Part shown: piece after piece, positions 32,575 through 40,899 of the stretch
Layout: the number at the start of each line of letters is the position of its first letter
Numbering within the stretch: position 1 is the stretch's first letter
NCBI RefSeq assembly: GCF_019312595.1
Contig: NZ_JAHWDQ010000004.1
Location: 186,001 to 250,000, forward strand
Origin: Zhongshania aquimaris
Lineage (GTDB): Bacteria; Pseudomonadota; Gammaproteobacteria; Pseudomonadales; Spongiibacteraceae
Direction: 5' to 3'
DNA length: 64,000 nucleotides
Translations under genes and position numbers: made by a program
Notes under the pieces: generated by a model
What the model was told of the DNA's origin: nothing
The model's input: only the letters and a program-made list of their open reading frames with translations
Database searches by the model: none

Positions 32575-33528
32575 ATGCAACTGAACAAAGCTAAAACACT
32601 ACGCTTTGATGGAGAAGTTGTTCTTGTGACTGGTGCAGGTCAAGGGCTCGGTCGCAGTTACGCTGAATTACTCGCCAGCCGCGGTGCTCGCGTAATAGTC
32701 AATGATCCCGGAGTAAGTTTTTGCGGAGCTAAAACTGATCAATCACCCGCTGATGATGTAGTTACCAACATCATCTCTGCCGGCGGATTGGCTGTTGCCA
32801 ATCATGATCGTGTCGATGAATCGCCAGAAAACATTGTAGCGCAAGCACTGGATGCCTATGGTCGCCTGGATATCGTTATCAATAACGCTGGAATAGCCGG
32901 TGGCGGGCATTTCCCTGATATTCCGTTATCTGAGTTTAATCAGGTGCTCAATGTCCACATTAACGGCACCTTGGGAGTTCTTCGTGCGGCATGGAAGCCA
33001 CTAGCATCATCCAATTGTGGCCGGGTGATCAATACGTCATCTGCTTCGATATTCGGATCTGTCGGAACGTCACCTTATGTTGGCTCTAAAGCATTTATTT
33101 TTGGGCTGACTCGATCGCTCGCCGAAGAGGCTCGATCTTCCGGTATCAGATTGAACACCATAATGCCTTCTGCCTATACGCGGTTAACGGCTATGCTACC
33201 TGACCCTAAAGTTTGTGACTATTTATGCCAACACTATTCACCTGAATCGGTTGCAGCTTTTGTCGTATGGCTTGCCCATAAAGACACCAGTATATCTGGC
33301 GAAACATTTGCAATTGGGGGAGGAGTCGCCTCCCGTGTACAAATGGCAATATCAAATAGTATGCAGGTTGACGACAACAGCGTGCCTGAATCATGGGTCG
33401 GGCAGGAGTGTGATTTACTTTCAAAGGATGCCGGTAAATTCCCCAAGAATATGTGGGATGTCATCCGCTCGGACGCTGATATTTTCGGTTGCGATTCTGC
33501 CACGGCTTTTTCTAACTTAAATCTATAA
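32575..33528 (+). CDS. Short-chain dehydrogenase/reductase, MFE-2 (hydroxyacyl-CoA dehydrogenase)-like
   Basis: A 317-residue SDR with TGAGQGLG at 19-26, NNAG at 103-106, Ser155/156, Tyr168 and Lys172 (YVGSK). The long insert after beta-2 (VNDPGVSFCGAKTDQSPADDVV) and the tail resemble the hydroxyacyl-CoA dehydrogenase domain of peroxisomal multifunctional enzyme 2. Such enzymes oxidise 3-hydroxyacyl-CoAs or steroid alcohols. AAGGGAA precedes the ATG. It leads a three-gene operon with a Rieske oxygenase (35 bp later) and its ferredoxin. Confidence 0.88.
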   Translation: MQLNKAKTLRFDGEVVLVTGAGQGLGRSYAELLASRGARVIVNDPGVSFCGAKTDQSPADDVVTNIISAGGLAVANHDRVDESPENIVAQALDAYGRLDIVINNAGIAGGGHFPDIPLSEFNQVLNVHINGTLGVLRAAWKPLASSNCGRVINTSSASIFGSVGTSPYVGSKAFIFGLTRSLAEEARSSGIRLNTIMPSAYTRLTAMLPDPKVCDYLCQHYSPESVAAFVVWLAHKDTSISGETFAIGGGVASRVQMAISNSMQVDDNSVPESWVGQECDLLSKDAGKFPKNMWDVIRSDADIFGCDSATAFSNLNL

Positions 33529-33563
33529 AAACAGAAACTGTACACTCTTAAAAGGTAAATCAA

Positions 33564-34532
33564 ATGAAACCAAGCCCTATGTCACTTCGCGCCCCCTCCA
33601 GGGAATTTCCTAAAGGGTGGTATTGTGTTGCAGACAGCAAGGAGGTCAAAGTTGAAAAACTCTTGCCGGTCTCATGGCTAGGGCGTGACTACGTGGTTTT
33701 TCGTGATACCCAAGGCCTTGCCAAAGTAGCCGACGCCTATTGTCCTCACTTAGGAGCACATCTGGCCTCTCATGACGGCTGCATCAAAGAGGGTCGGGTT
33801 ATCTGCCCTTTCCACCATTGGGGGTTTGATACCTCAACAGGTAAGTGTACAGATATCCCGTATGCCAAAGTGATTCCTCCAGTATCATTGACCTTCTATG
33901 AAGTTCGTGAAGTCAATGAGCAAATTGTAATTTGGTATCATCCCGAAGGTCTTGCACCCGACCGCGAACCATATCAAAGCGACCTGCTGAAGGAAAGGGA
34001 GTGGGTATTATTTGATAGCCGCTCATGGACAAGCTCTGCGCCATTCTGCGACATTTTGGAAAACCTGTTTGATACCGCCCATATACTAATGCTGCATCAT
34101 GCCCATGAAACGCCAAAGCTGGGTAACATAGAAGAGTTAGACTATGGATTAAAAGTCGACTACATAATGGATCCGGATAAATCCGATCAACCAATGAAAT
34201 CCCTCACCTGCCACATATCTGGCATTACGCTACTAGTGCAGCATTATGAGTTTGTGGGAACGGAGGCGCTTTTTGTCTTTTCGTTTACACCTATTGATCA
34301 CGAATATTTTGTGCAAAGAACTCACCTCTATTTACTTAATAATGTGTCACCTGAAGTGATGGAAAACATAGGCAAGGAATTTGTAGATCGTTTTGTAATG
34401 GAAGTCGATCAGGACATGGAGGTGCTTAATTTCAAGAAACATTTGACGAAACCGCGACTATGCGATGGCGATGGTCCAATACTGCGCTTTCGTCGTTATT
34501 CAAATCAGTTTCTTGAAAAAGAAGGCGTGTAG
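33564..34532 (+). CDS. Rieske oxygenase, KshA-like
   Basis: A 322-residue oxygenase. Rieske centre Cys60-x-His62 (YCPHLGAHL) and Cys81-x2-His84 (CPFHHWGF); mononuclear iron Asp170, His173 and His178 (NLFDTAHILMLHH). The N-terminal FPKGWYCVADSKEV and IPYAKVIPP segments resemble the oxygenase component of 3-ketosteroid 9-alpha-hydroxylase (KshA) and related terpenoid/steroid Rieske enzymes. The protein is somewhat shorter than KshA (about 380). Its 2Fe-2S ferredoxin starts five bases downstream, so the redox partner is linked. Hydroxylation of an alicyclic substrate is likely (inference). Confidence 0.9.
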   Translation: MKPSPMSLRAPSREFPKGWYCVADSKEVKVEKLLPVSWLGRDYVVFRDTQGLAKVADAYCPHLGAHLASHDGCIKEGRVICPFHHWGFDTSTGKCTDIPYAKVIPPVSLTFYEVREVNEQIVIWYHPEGLAPDREPYQSDLLKEREWVLFDSRSWTSSAPFCDILENLFDTAHILMLHHAHETPKLGNIEELDYGLKVDYIMDPDKSDQPMKSLTCHISGITLLVQHYEFVGTEALFVFSFTPIDHEYFVQRTHLYLLNNVSPEVMENIGKEFVDRFVMEVDQDMEVLNFKKHLTKPRLCDGDGPILRFRRYSNQFLEKEGV

Positions 34533-34537
34533 CAATA

Positions 34538-34867
34538 ATGAATACAGTAATCATCAATGTCGAAGATCGACACGGACGCATACGCAAGGTAGAAGCCTGC
34601 TGCGGAGACAATATGATGGAGGTACTTCGTGATCAAGGCTTTGGAGTTGAGGGGACTTGTGGCGGGGCGGTTTCGTGCGGCTCGTGCCATATATATGTTG
34701 ATCCCAGCCTGATGACTCAATTAACTCCGCAGATTGACGATGAGGCGGCCATGTTAGACGCAATTCAAACCGAGGTTACAGTAGATCCCACCTCGCGACT
34801 ATCTTGCCAGATAGTCGTTAGCGACTATATGAATGGAATGAGGATCAAGGTTGCACAAGAAATATGA
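34538..34867 (+). CDS. Adrenodoxin-type [2Fe-2S] ferredoxin
   Basis: A 109-residue ferredoxin with ligands Cys41, Cys47, Cys50 (CGGAVSCGSC) and Cys90 (RLSCQIV), the adrenodoxin/putidaredoxin pattern used by P450s and Rieske oxygenases. It is co-transcribed with the KshA-like oxygenase (gap of five bases). No dedicated reductase is next to it; the FprA-type reductase from 28274 could serve. Degenerate IS sequence begins 74 bases after its stop. Confidence 0.94.
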   Translation: MNTVIINVEDRHGRIRKVEACCGDNMMEVLRDQGFGVEGTCGGAVSCGSCHIYVDPSLMTQLTPQIDDEAAMLDAIQTEVTVDPTSRLSCQIVVSDYMNGMRIKVAQEI

Positions 34868-34940
34868 CTAGACGTGTCATCCTAGCCTAAACTGAAATAG
34901 CCTTAGTTACCTTTTGCGGTAACCATCCTCAGGGGGCGCT

Positions 34941-35123
34941 ATGAAAACGTCGAATTTTACATAAGCCAAGCTCATCAACATATTAGATGAAGGTAATTCT
35001 GAGATAAAAATTGAAAAGCTAAGCGGTGTGCACCGTATCAGTAACGACACCTAATTACATTGGAAACTCAGCTCCATGGCATCGAAGTATCGGACGCGCG
35101 GTACTTGCGAGATCCCGAGAACG
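34941..35123 (+). pseudogene. Remnant of IS3-family OrfA
   Basis: From ATG 34941 the frame reads MKTSNFT, stop, AKLINILDEG, with KLSGVHRISNDT further on. This is the typical start of IS3-family OrfA (MKKSRFTE.QIV.IL ... HGIS..T). After another stop and a shift it continues GIEVSDARYLRDPEND, the OrfA leucine-zipper lead-in. Several stops and a frameshift make it dead. End coordinate approximate. Confidence 0.7.
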
Positions 35124-35392
35124 ATGTACCGACAAAGGGCATCTGTGAAGCACCTCCACAAAAACACCTTACATAATTTCTACCATACATGCTTCCGCAA
35201 CAAACTCTAGGCGGATACCATCCTGATCAAGAAAAATCATGACGAGTAGATCGAGTATCACCACAATGAGGGAACTCATCAGGGAAAGGTGCTGCGGATA
35301 CCGCACCAATGGCAACGTTACTTGATGACAAAACGATTGGGGCAGAGATGAATTTAGCTCAGATCTAAACTGGCAGACACCGGTAAAAAACG
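35124..35392 (+). pseudogene. Remnant of an IS481-family transposase C-terminus
   Basis: In changing frames the sequence encodes GICE, then KNTLHNFYHTCFRNKL, then IEYHHNEGTHQGK, then APMATLLDD and NLAQI followed by a stop. These match the C-terminal part of IS481-family DDE transposases in order (NGICERFHKT, EFYQ..FRKK, YYNNERTHQGKM, TPM.TL, LNQI). At least three frameshifts or stops are present. It adjoins the IS3 remnant directly, so one element inserted into, or was fused with, the other. Confidence 0.72.
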
Positions 35393-35456
35393 GGTAACTG
35401 TCAGATCAAGTCTGAGCTACTACAGGTAACTGTCAGTTCAAGTCTGAGCTACTGCA
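35393..35456. repeat. 32-bp tandem repeat, IS-end-like
   Basis: Two copies of a 32-bp unit starting GGTAACTGTCAG and ending GAGCTACTRCA lie at 35393-35424 and 35425-35456 with two differences. A partial third copy (GAGCTACTACA) follows to 35470. The position just after the IS481-type remnant suggests duplicated terminal sequences of that element. Confidence 0.7.
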
Positions 35457-35516
35457 TCGGAGCTACTACAAATTAACAGCAACCCGAATTTTCCACTCGC
35501 GCATCCGCAACGAAAT

Positions 35517-36383
35517 CTAGGTAACCATCACATCCGATGGCTGTGCTGGGCTGCCCATCATTGGAGCGTAAGACGTGGGTATTTTTCCATCTACATCCAA
35601 CACATTTAACTCTTCACCCAACTCTGCAGTCACATAGGTTTTGCCGGTTTTTTCCATAATTTGTCCGGCTTTTAACAATGCGATAATAATACGACCGGGA
35701 TATTCTGGGCTTTCTATGCCAGGTTTCAGGTACTCGTACGTTGCTGGATCCTTATCCATAGCAGTAGTCGTACGCTCAGTTTTCACTATCCCCAGCCATA
35801 GCGAAACGCAAGCTACGTTATATTCCTTTAAATCCTTCGCCATATCATGCGCCATCTTATCCACACCGGCTTTACTAACGCCATAAACGGGGGTGTGGAT
35901 ATAACAGCGTGAACCGAAGGAAGAGATGTTCACAATCAAGCCGCTCTTGGCCTTCACCATCATCTTTGCCGCGAAGACAGAAGATATATAATGTGCTCGC
36001 AGCCCGACATCAATCATATCGTCCCAATAACTCGTTTTCTTTTCCCAAAATGGTGCATATTCCATAAGGTCATCTGGCACGACGAAGACATTATTTACCA
36101 AAATATCTAACTTTCCATGGTCAGTTTCAATTTTGTCAAAAACTGCCTGAACCTGCTCGTCACTGCGATGATCACAGGCCATCGCAACACCTTTTCCGCC
36201 ACGAGCATTGATCTCTTCTACTGTTTTAAAAATAGTGCCAGGTAAACTACTCTGACCATCCGACACACTGCGACCAGTGATATAGATAGTGGCACCAGCA
36301 TCTGCCAGGGCTAACGCAATTCCCTTTCCGACACCACGGCTAGCGCCCGTTACTAAGGCCACAGTATTCTTATCGACGATCAT
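35517..36383 (-). CDS. Short-chain dehydrogenase/reductase, DHRS1-like
   Basis: A 288-residue SDR with TGASRGVG at 12-19, NNV at 97-99, Ser154/155, Tyr167 and Lys171 (YGVSK). The extra segment after the NNV motif (DDLMEYAPFWEKKTSYWDDM) and the WLGIVKTERT region are characteristic of the DHRS1 group, whose members reduce steroids and xenobiotics. It ends the SnoaL-SDR-SDR run on the minus strand, 59 bases after the preceding SDR. An IS481-type remnant lies immediately past its stop. Confidence 0.88.
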   Translation of the reverse strand: MIVDKNTVALVTGASRGVGKGIALALADAGATIYITGRSVSDGQSSLPGTIFKTVEEINARGGKGVAMACDHRSDEQVQAVFDKIETDHGKLDILVNNVFVVPDDLMEYAPFWEKKTSYWDDMIDVGLRAHYISSVFAAKMMVKAKSGLIVNISSFGSRCYIHTPVYGVSKAGVDKMAHDMAKDLKEYNVACVSLWLGIVKTERTTTAMDKDPATYEYLKPGIESPEYPGRIIIALLKAGQIMEKTGKTYVTAELGEELNVLDVDGKIPTSYAPMMGSPAQPSDVMVT

Positions 36384-36442
36384 TATGTATCAACTCCAGA
36401 ATTCTTTTTTATAAAACAGTAGAAGCATCTATTAGCTAGACA

Positions 36443-37222
36443 CTAAATACCGAAACCGCCATCAACAGGTATTAACTGACCGGTGGTATATGAGGCTAGA
36501 CTGGAGCCCAGGAACAGCGCCATATTTGCCACTTCTTCGGGCTTGCCAAAGCGATTCATCGGCAGCATTTTTAATACCTCCGATTTCCACGCGTCATTAA
36601 AGACACCATCTTTCTCTAAACGTAGGAAAATACCGGTTTCGATGACACCAATAGCAATACTGTTTGCTCTAACGTTGTACTTCCCTTCTTCCTTAGCAAT
36701 ACCCTTAATCAACTCCTCAATAGCTGCCTTGGGCGCTACGGAAAGGATGTCTAGTTCAGCAAAGCGTTGAAGCGCCGCGGAGCTTATATGCACATAGCTA
36801 CCACCACCGCCTTTTTTCAAATAAGGAAGCGTTGTATAAACTATATTAAACACACCCTCAACATCTGCTCGAAGCACTCGCTGCCACTGATCAGGTGACA
36901 CATCCCGCACATTGATTTGAGGAATATCAAAACCTGTCGCAATGAAAACCGAATGGATTCTTCCATATTGCTCGGCGAGATCAGCTACCAATTTCTGCAT
37001 ACCTGACAGGTCATCCATAGACAACTTGGCAATACCGATACTTCCGCCACTAGCGCGAATTTCTTCCGCCATTTCAGTTGCGCGACTAACATTAGAATTG
37101 TAAGTCGAAACAACGTTAACCCCCTTACTGGCAAGCTCGGAACAGATAGCACTGCCCACCCCACCACTACCACCAAAAACCAGCGCAACACCTTCAGGGT
37201 ACAAACCATCTACAACATTCAT
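36443..37222 (-). CDS. SDR-fold protein lacking the catalytic tyrosine
   Basis: A 259-residue Rossmann protein with the nucleotide loop GGSGGVG at 17-23, the SDR Ser pair at 147/148 (HISSAA) and the C-terminal TGQLIPVDGG. The active-site segment reads FAELDILSVAPKAA. Lys165 is kept, but four residues before it is Ser161, not Tyr, and there is no Tyr nearby. NAG is also altered (ATG in FIATGFD). It superficially resembles FabL-type enoyl reductases, yet those keep their Tyr. It may act on a substrate without Tyr acid catalysis, or be a non-catalytic partner. It is coupled to the SnoaL gene four bases upstream. Confidence 0.85.
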   Translation of the reverse strand: MNVVDGLYPEGVALVFGGSGGVGSAICSELASKGVNVVSTYNSNVSRATEMAEEIRASGGSIGIAKLSMDDLSGMQKLVADLAEQYGRIHSVFIATGFDIPQINVRDVSPDQWQRVLRADVEGVFNIVYTTLPYLKKGGGGSYVHISSAALQRFAELDILSVAPKAAIEELIKGIAKEEGKYNVRANSIAIGVIETGIFLRLEKDGVFNDAWKSEVLKMLPMNRFGKPEEVANMALFLGSSLASYTTGQLIPVDGGFGI

Positions 37223-37226
37223 AATA

Positions 37227-37739
37227 TTACTCCGTAATCAAGCCAGGGTTCGCTCCCATTTGAAGAAGCTCCACTTTATTATCGTCCGAAACCTGCATTA
37301 GCAGATTTGATTGAATCGTGTATTTTGTTCTACTCATCTTCCATTCACCGCTATCAAGCTTGATGTATTTATCATCGTAATAGCCGTGCATCATCTGGAT
37401 CATTTTCTTCTCAGTTTCCAGCAGCTGGAACCTCATACGCCAGCGCCCCTCTGCGGTATTTGGCCCGGTAATAGTAATATCGGGAGCCATACCGTGATGC
37501 ATATCGATATGTGATGGATTACACGCAAGATCCTCGAATACACCGATGAATTCATCCATATTCGTATACGTACCGATAAACCCGAAATCAATCTCAAAGT
37601 CGGACTCGTTATAACAATTCCGCATTCCGTCGGTATCTCGTACATCGCAGGCAAACCACCAGCGAGCTTTTAGTTTTTTAATGTCTTCCATGTCTTCTAT
37701 ACATTGAATTCTTTCTTCAAGACTCTTATTAGCAGCCAT
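37227..37739 (-). CDS. SnoaL/NTF2-like protein (BaiE/scytalone-dehydratase-like group)
   Basis: A 170-residue cone-shaped alpha+beta-barrel protein of the SnoaL_4 type. GGAG is seven bases before the ATG. The helical lead KKLKARWWFACDVRD, IDFGFIGTYTN and the IDMHHG segment are shared with the protein at 45022; such His/Asp residues line the pocket of dehydratases and isomerases such as BaiE. It lies four bases before an SDR that lacks its catalytic Tyr, a suggestive pair. It probably catalyses a dehydration or isomerisation of a cyclic ketone or alcohol (inference). Confidence 0.82.
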   Translation of the reverse strand: MAANKSLEERIQCIEDMEDIKKLKARWWFACDVRDTDGMRNCYNESDFEIDFGFIGTYTNMDEFIGVFEDLACNPSHIDMHHGMAPDITITGPNTAEGRWRMRFQLLETEKKMIQMMHGYYDDKYIKLDSGEWKMSRTKYTIQSNLLMQVSDDNKVELLQMGANPGLITE

Positions 37740-37826
37740 TTTCTATCTCCAGTAATTAGCTTGGATGGGCGTTATTATCGATGGTTTTTCACTTATCGTA
37801 ATAATAGCAAATACGTTTCAAGGCAC

Positions 37827-38657
37827 TCATTTAACGCCGAATAATGAGAGTGATGAGTCAGGTGTTATCTCCTGCATTAAGGCGGAAATACGGCGATTAA
37901 GTTCTGGTTTAAACTCTGGGTGCGGAAATATCCAATAGCGACGCTCAGATATAGCACCGAATACAATTTTTGCCAGGCTTTGTGGCTCCATACCAAACTC
38001 ATTCAAATTAGACTGGATTTGCCTGGCAAGTAAGCTGCCCTCTTCACCTACGCCGCTATTGTCCAGGGAGCTCGACACAATATTACTCTGAACAGTGCCA
38101 GGGCAAAGGACAGAGAATCCGATTCCATCATCAAATTCATGCTCATAGTGAATGGCTTCAGTTAGCGCAACGACTGCAGCTTTTGTTGCTGCATAAGAGC
38201 TCATCTGCTTCCAGCTTAGCAGCCCACCAAGCGAGGATGTATTCACAACATGTGCATAGTTGCGACTTTCTAGCATCTGGGGAAGGAAGGCATGAAGGCA
38301 ATGCATTGCCCCCAAGAGATTAACGCCAACTACTTTTGAATAATTCGCCGGGGTGACTTCTGTAAAATTCCCGGTAATCATGATCCCGGCATTATTAAAC
38401 AGGAAATCACAGCAGCCGAATTTACTGCTGGTTTTACTAGCCAACAATTCAAGATCAGCTAAATTGGTAACATCAACTTCCTGGAAAATTACTTGACTAT
38501 CACTCAGATCAAGATCTGCTTTCAATCTACTCAACGCGGCGCCATCGACATCAGCCAGCACCAAGTTCATATCGCGAGAAGCCGCCTCCAGGGCGATCCC
38601 CCTTCCGATCCCGCTTGCTGCACCAGTAATAACGGCCGTTGTACCTTGGAAAATCAT
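37827..38657 (-). CDS. Short-chain dehydrogenase/reductase
   Basis: A 276-residue SDR with TGAASGIG at 11-18, Asp36 for NAD, NNAG at 88-91, Ser141/142, Tyr155 and Lys159 (YAATK). The C-terminal part (RRYWIFPHPEFKPELNRRISALMQ) is that of long-tail SDRs common in terpenoid/steroid clusters. It heads the minus-strand group 38657 to 35517, although 87 bp separate it from the SnoaL gene. The 16-bp dyad at 38721-38736 lies 63 bases upstream of its start. Confidence 0.89.
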   Translation of the reverse strand: MIFQGTTAVITGAASGIGRGIALEAASRDMNLVLADVDGAALSRLKADLDLSDSQVIFQEVDVTNLADLELLASKTSSKFGCCDFLFNNAGIMITGNFTEVTPANYSKVVGVNLLGAMHCLHAFLPQMLESRNYAHVVNTSSLGGLLSWKQMSSYAATKAAVVALTEAIHYEHEFDDGIGFSVLCPGTVQSNIVSSSLDNSGVGEEGSLLARQIQSNLNEFGMEPQSLAKIVFGAISERRYWIFPHPEFKPELNRRISALMQEITPDSSLSLFGVK

Positions 38658-38720
38658 CGCGATCCAATCTTTATGGTTATCAATTTTGACCTATACTGGC
38701 GACAAATCTTCTGGTTTTCT

Positions 38721-38764
38721 TCATCTAATTAGGTGATTCACCCGTATCCAAGCAGTCTTATAAT
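38721..38764 (+). promoter_or_regulatory. Best copy of the 16-bp dyad, with a perfect -10
   Basis: TCATCTAATTAGGTGA (38721-38736) pairs at 7 of 8 positions. On the plus strand a perfect TATAAT (38759-38764) begins 22 bases after it, giving a promoter toward the MFS gene. On the minus strand TATAGG stands 25 bases away, toward the SDR. The dyad thus appears to serve both directions. Confidence 0.72.
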
Positions 38765-38956
38765 TAGGGTCAATACAGGTATCAAAGTAAGAAAAATACA
38801 ACTCGCCAAGACGATTTACAATAATCTCAGAGAGCGTTTTAGTAAATTGAGCTGGCATCACCACATCGCCACCGACATAAAAATAATCATTAAACGTAAG
38901 ATCAATCAGAACAATTACTCGAATGATGTAAGCAATATCATCGTGAGGCAACATAG

Positions 38957-40189
38957 ATGACCAGTGTTTTGAAGAATAACGACTGCCAGCCAAAGCTCAA
39001 CTACCTTTTAGCCTTAGTTTGCATGCTAGGCCCTGCCTTAGTTGCCCTAGTACCCATGGCGGTTGCACCAGCCTTACCAGCGATGGCTTTATACTTTCAA
39101 GACGTTGACAGCAGCGACCTATTTGCCCAAATGGTGATGACCACCCCCGCAATAATGATTATTGTCTTCGCTCCCATATCGGGAATACTTAGCGAACGAT
39201 ATGGAGTACGACTAAACTTACTTACTGGACTATTTCTGTATATTGTATTCGGATTCAGCGGATACTTTATTTCTGACGCCACATTACTGATCATTAGTAG
39301 ATTGTTACTCGGCTTAGCTGGCGGCGCAGTTTTGACAAATTCGCTAATTCTAATCGGAAGCTCATTTTCCGGCCATCATCGAGAACTACTGCTCGGCTTA
39401 GCCACCTCGTTGGCATCTATATTTGCAGCGCTTGCTCTGATTTTCGGCGGAAACATGGTGGATACCCTCGGATGGCGATCATCTTTCATGCTTTATCTCA
39501 TAGCTGCGCCAGTAATGATCATTGCTTGGTTTTGCGTAAAAAGCACACCACCAATAGCTAAAGCTAAAACTGCGAAAAAGTCGAATGCCAACTCGTATAG
39601 CCACAAGGCACTAATACCACTATGGCCGTTCTATGCCGTACTTATTCTATTCACGATTGGAATGTTCTCGCCATCTATCCAAGGCCCCTTTTCGCTAGAA
39701 ATGAAAGGCATACATAGCGCATCGGAAAAGGGGCTAATCCTTAGCCTAACCTCAATATGCGCAGTGTTCTCCTCTGCGCTGTTCGGCTATTTCAGACGTT
39801 ACTTTAGTTCATATACAATCTTGCTAATTGACTTATTCACCATGGCAAGCGGCTTCATCCTGCTGTCAATAGCCACCGACACATATTCACTCGGTTTAGC
39901 TTGCGCGATTATCGGAATTGGCGCCGGCTTGTCCGAGCCGTCAATCGCATCAATCCTCCTCGATAGAACGAAGATTCACATCCATGGATTAGCTATGGGC
40001 CTGGTCGTTAGTGCACTCAATGCCGGGCAGTTCATAAACCCGCTAATCATGAACTTCTTCAAGAGTATGTCTAATATTGACTCAGCATTCATGATGCTAG
40101 GGTTGATATTCTCACTAGTCCTATTCATCGCCTATATACGACGCCCCACCCCAAATAATAGGCCTGATCCATTAAGTAAACTGGCGTGA
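38957..40189 (+). CDS. MFS transporter
   Basis: A 410-residue inner-membrane protein with about 12 hydrophobic helices. The MFS motif between helices 2 and 3 is GILSERYGVRLNL, and a basic central loop (AKAKTAKKSNANSYS) divides the two halves. GAGG stands nine bases before the ATG. It resembles drug/organic-acid antiporters of the DHA group. Located between SDR and SnoaL genes behind a dyad-controlled promoter, it probably imports or exports a substrate or intermediate of the pathway; direction cannot be told. Confidence 0.9.
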   Translation: MTSVLKNNDCQPKLNYLLALVCMLGPALVALVPMAVAPALPAMALYFQDVDSSDLFAQMVMTTPAIMIIVFAPISGILSERYGVRLNLLTGLFLYIVFGFSGYFISDATLLIISRLLLGLAGGAVLTNSLILIGSSFSGHHRELLLGLATSLASIFAALALIFGGNMVDTLGWRSSFMLYLIAAPVMIIAWFCVKSTPPIAKAKTAKKSNANSYSHKALIPLWPFYAVLILFTIGMFSPSIQGPFSLEMKGIHSASEKGLILSLTSICAVFSSALFGYFRRYFSSYTILLIDLFTMASGFILLSIATDTYSLGLACAIIGIGAGLSEPSIASILLDRTKIHIHGLAMGLVVSALNAGQFINPLIMNFFKSMSNIDSAFMMLGLIFSLVLFIAYIRRPTPNNRPDPLSKLA

Positions 40190-40249
40190 AATTCAAGCCC
40201 ATCAAGAGACCCTTATCAGTAACGTTGTAGTTCGAAACCGGAGATTATA

Positions 40250-40789
40250 ATGAGCTATTCTAGAGAAGAAGTTTTAGCGGCCGCCGAGGGCCTACGTGAA
40301 GCTTTTGTGGAAGCAGAAGCAAGAAACACATGGTCATGGATTGCAGATAAATTCTATCATGCCGATGCAACCTACTACTGCCCGTATGGCGGTGCGTCAC
40401 CCGTTTTTGCTAAAAACATGGAAGAAATCCGTGCCACACATTACGGCAGAGATATGGATGTAGGCTCAGGCTGGACTGGCTGGAGCTTTCCTATTACGCA
40501 TATTTTTGTTGAAGGCGACCAGATTACAACCCGGTGGGTAAATCGTGGCCCAGGAAAGCGTCCCGACGGCAGTTTTTACGAAACTGAAGGTGTTAGTTTC
40601 ATAAAGTACGGCGGAGACGGCAAATTTTCATCTCAGTACGACCTCTTTGATATTGGTCACCAAATGAAGCTTTGCGATGAGCTTAAAGAAGTCGGCCTTC
40701 TAGATCCGCGTCTGGAAGAAGAGTGGGTTAAACCAATGAAGAAGCAAATTATCGATTCACTTAAGCAAGGCATCCCGCCTAAGGAATAA
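40250..40789 (+). CDS. SnoaL/NTF2-like protein
   Basis: A 179-residue NTF2-fold protein with no signal peptide. The N-terminal helices (VLAAAEGLREAFVEAEARNTWSWIADKFYHADATYYCPYGG) are followed by the curved sheet (HIFVEGDQITTRWVNRGPG, EGVSFIKYGGDGKFSSQYDLFD). The family includes polyketide cyclases, limonene-epoxide hydrolases and ketosteroid isomerases. It follows the MFS gene by 60 bp and ends at a strong hairpin. Exact reaction unknown; one of four such proteins in this region. Confidence 0.8.
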   Translation: MSYSREEVLAAAEGLREAFVEAEARNTWSWIADKFYHADATYYCPYGGASPVFAKNMEEIRATHYGRDMDVGSGWTGWSFPITHIFVEGDQITTRWVNRGPGKRPDGSFYETEGVSFIKYGGDGKFSSQYDLFDIGHQMKLCDELKEVGLLDPRLEEEWVKPMKKQIIDSLKQGIPPKE

Positions 40790-40797
40790 TAATCTAA

Positions 40798-40828
40798 CCG
40801 CGCTTAACGCCGAAAGCCTTAAGCGCGG
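40798..40828 (+). terminator. Strong hairpin after the MFS-SnoaL unit
   Basis: CCGCGCTTAA (40798-40807) pairs perfectly with TTAAGCGCGG (40819-40828) around 11 bases. It starts nine bases after the SnoaL stop. No T tract follows, so it may act as a mRNA end-protecting hairpin or a factor-dependent terminator. Confidence 0.55.
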
Positions 40829-40899
40829 ACGCACAGCTTGACGTGCGAATTTTCTCAATGGTTTATTTACATTACGATAAACTTACCGACGAAAACTAA

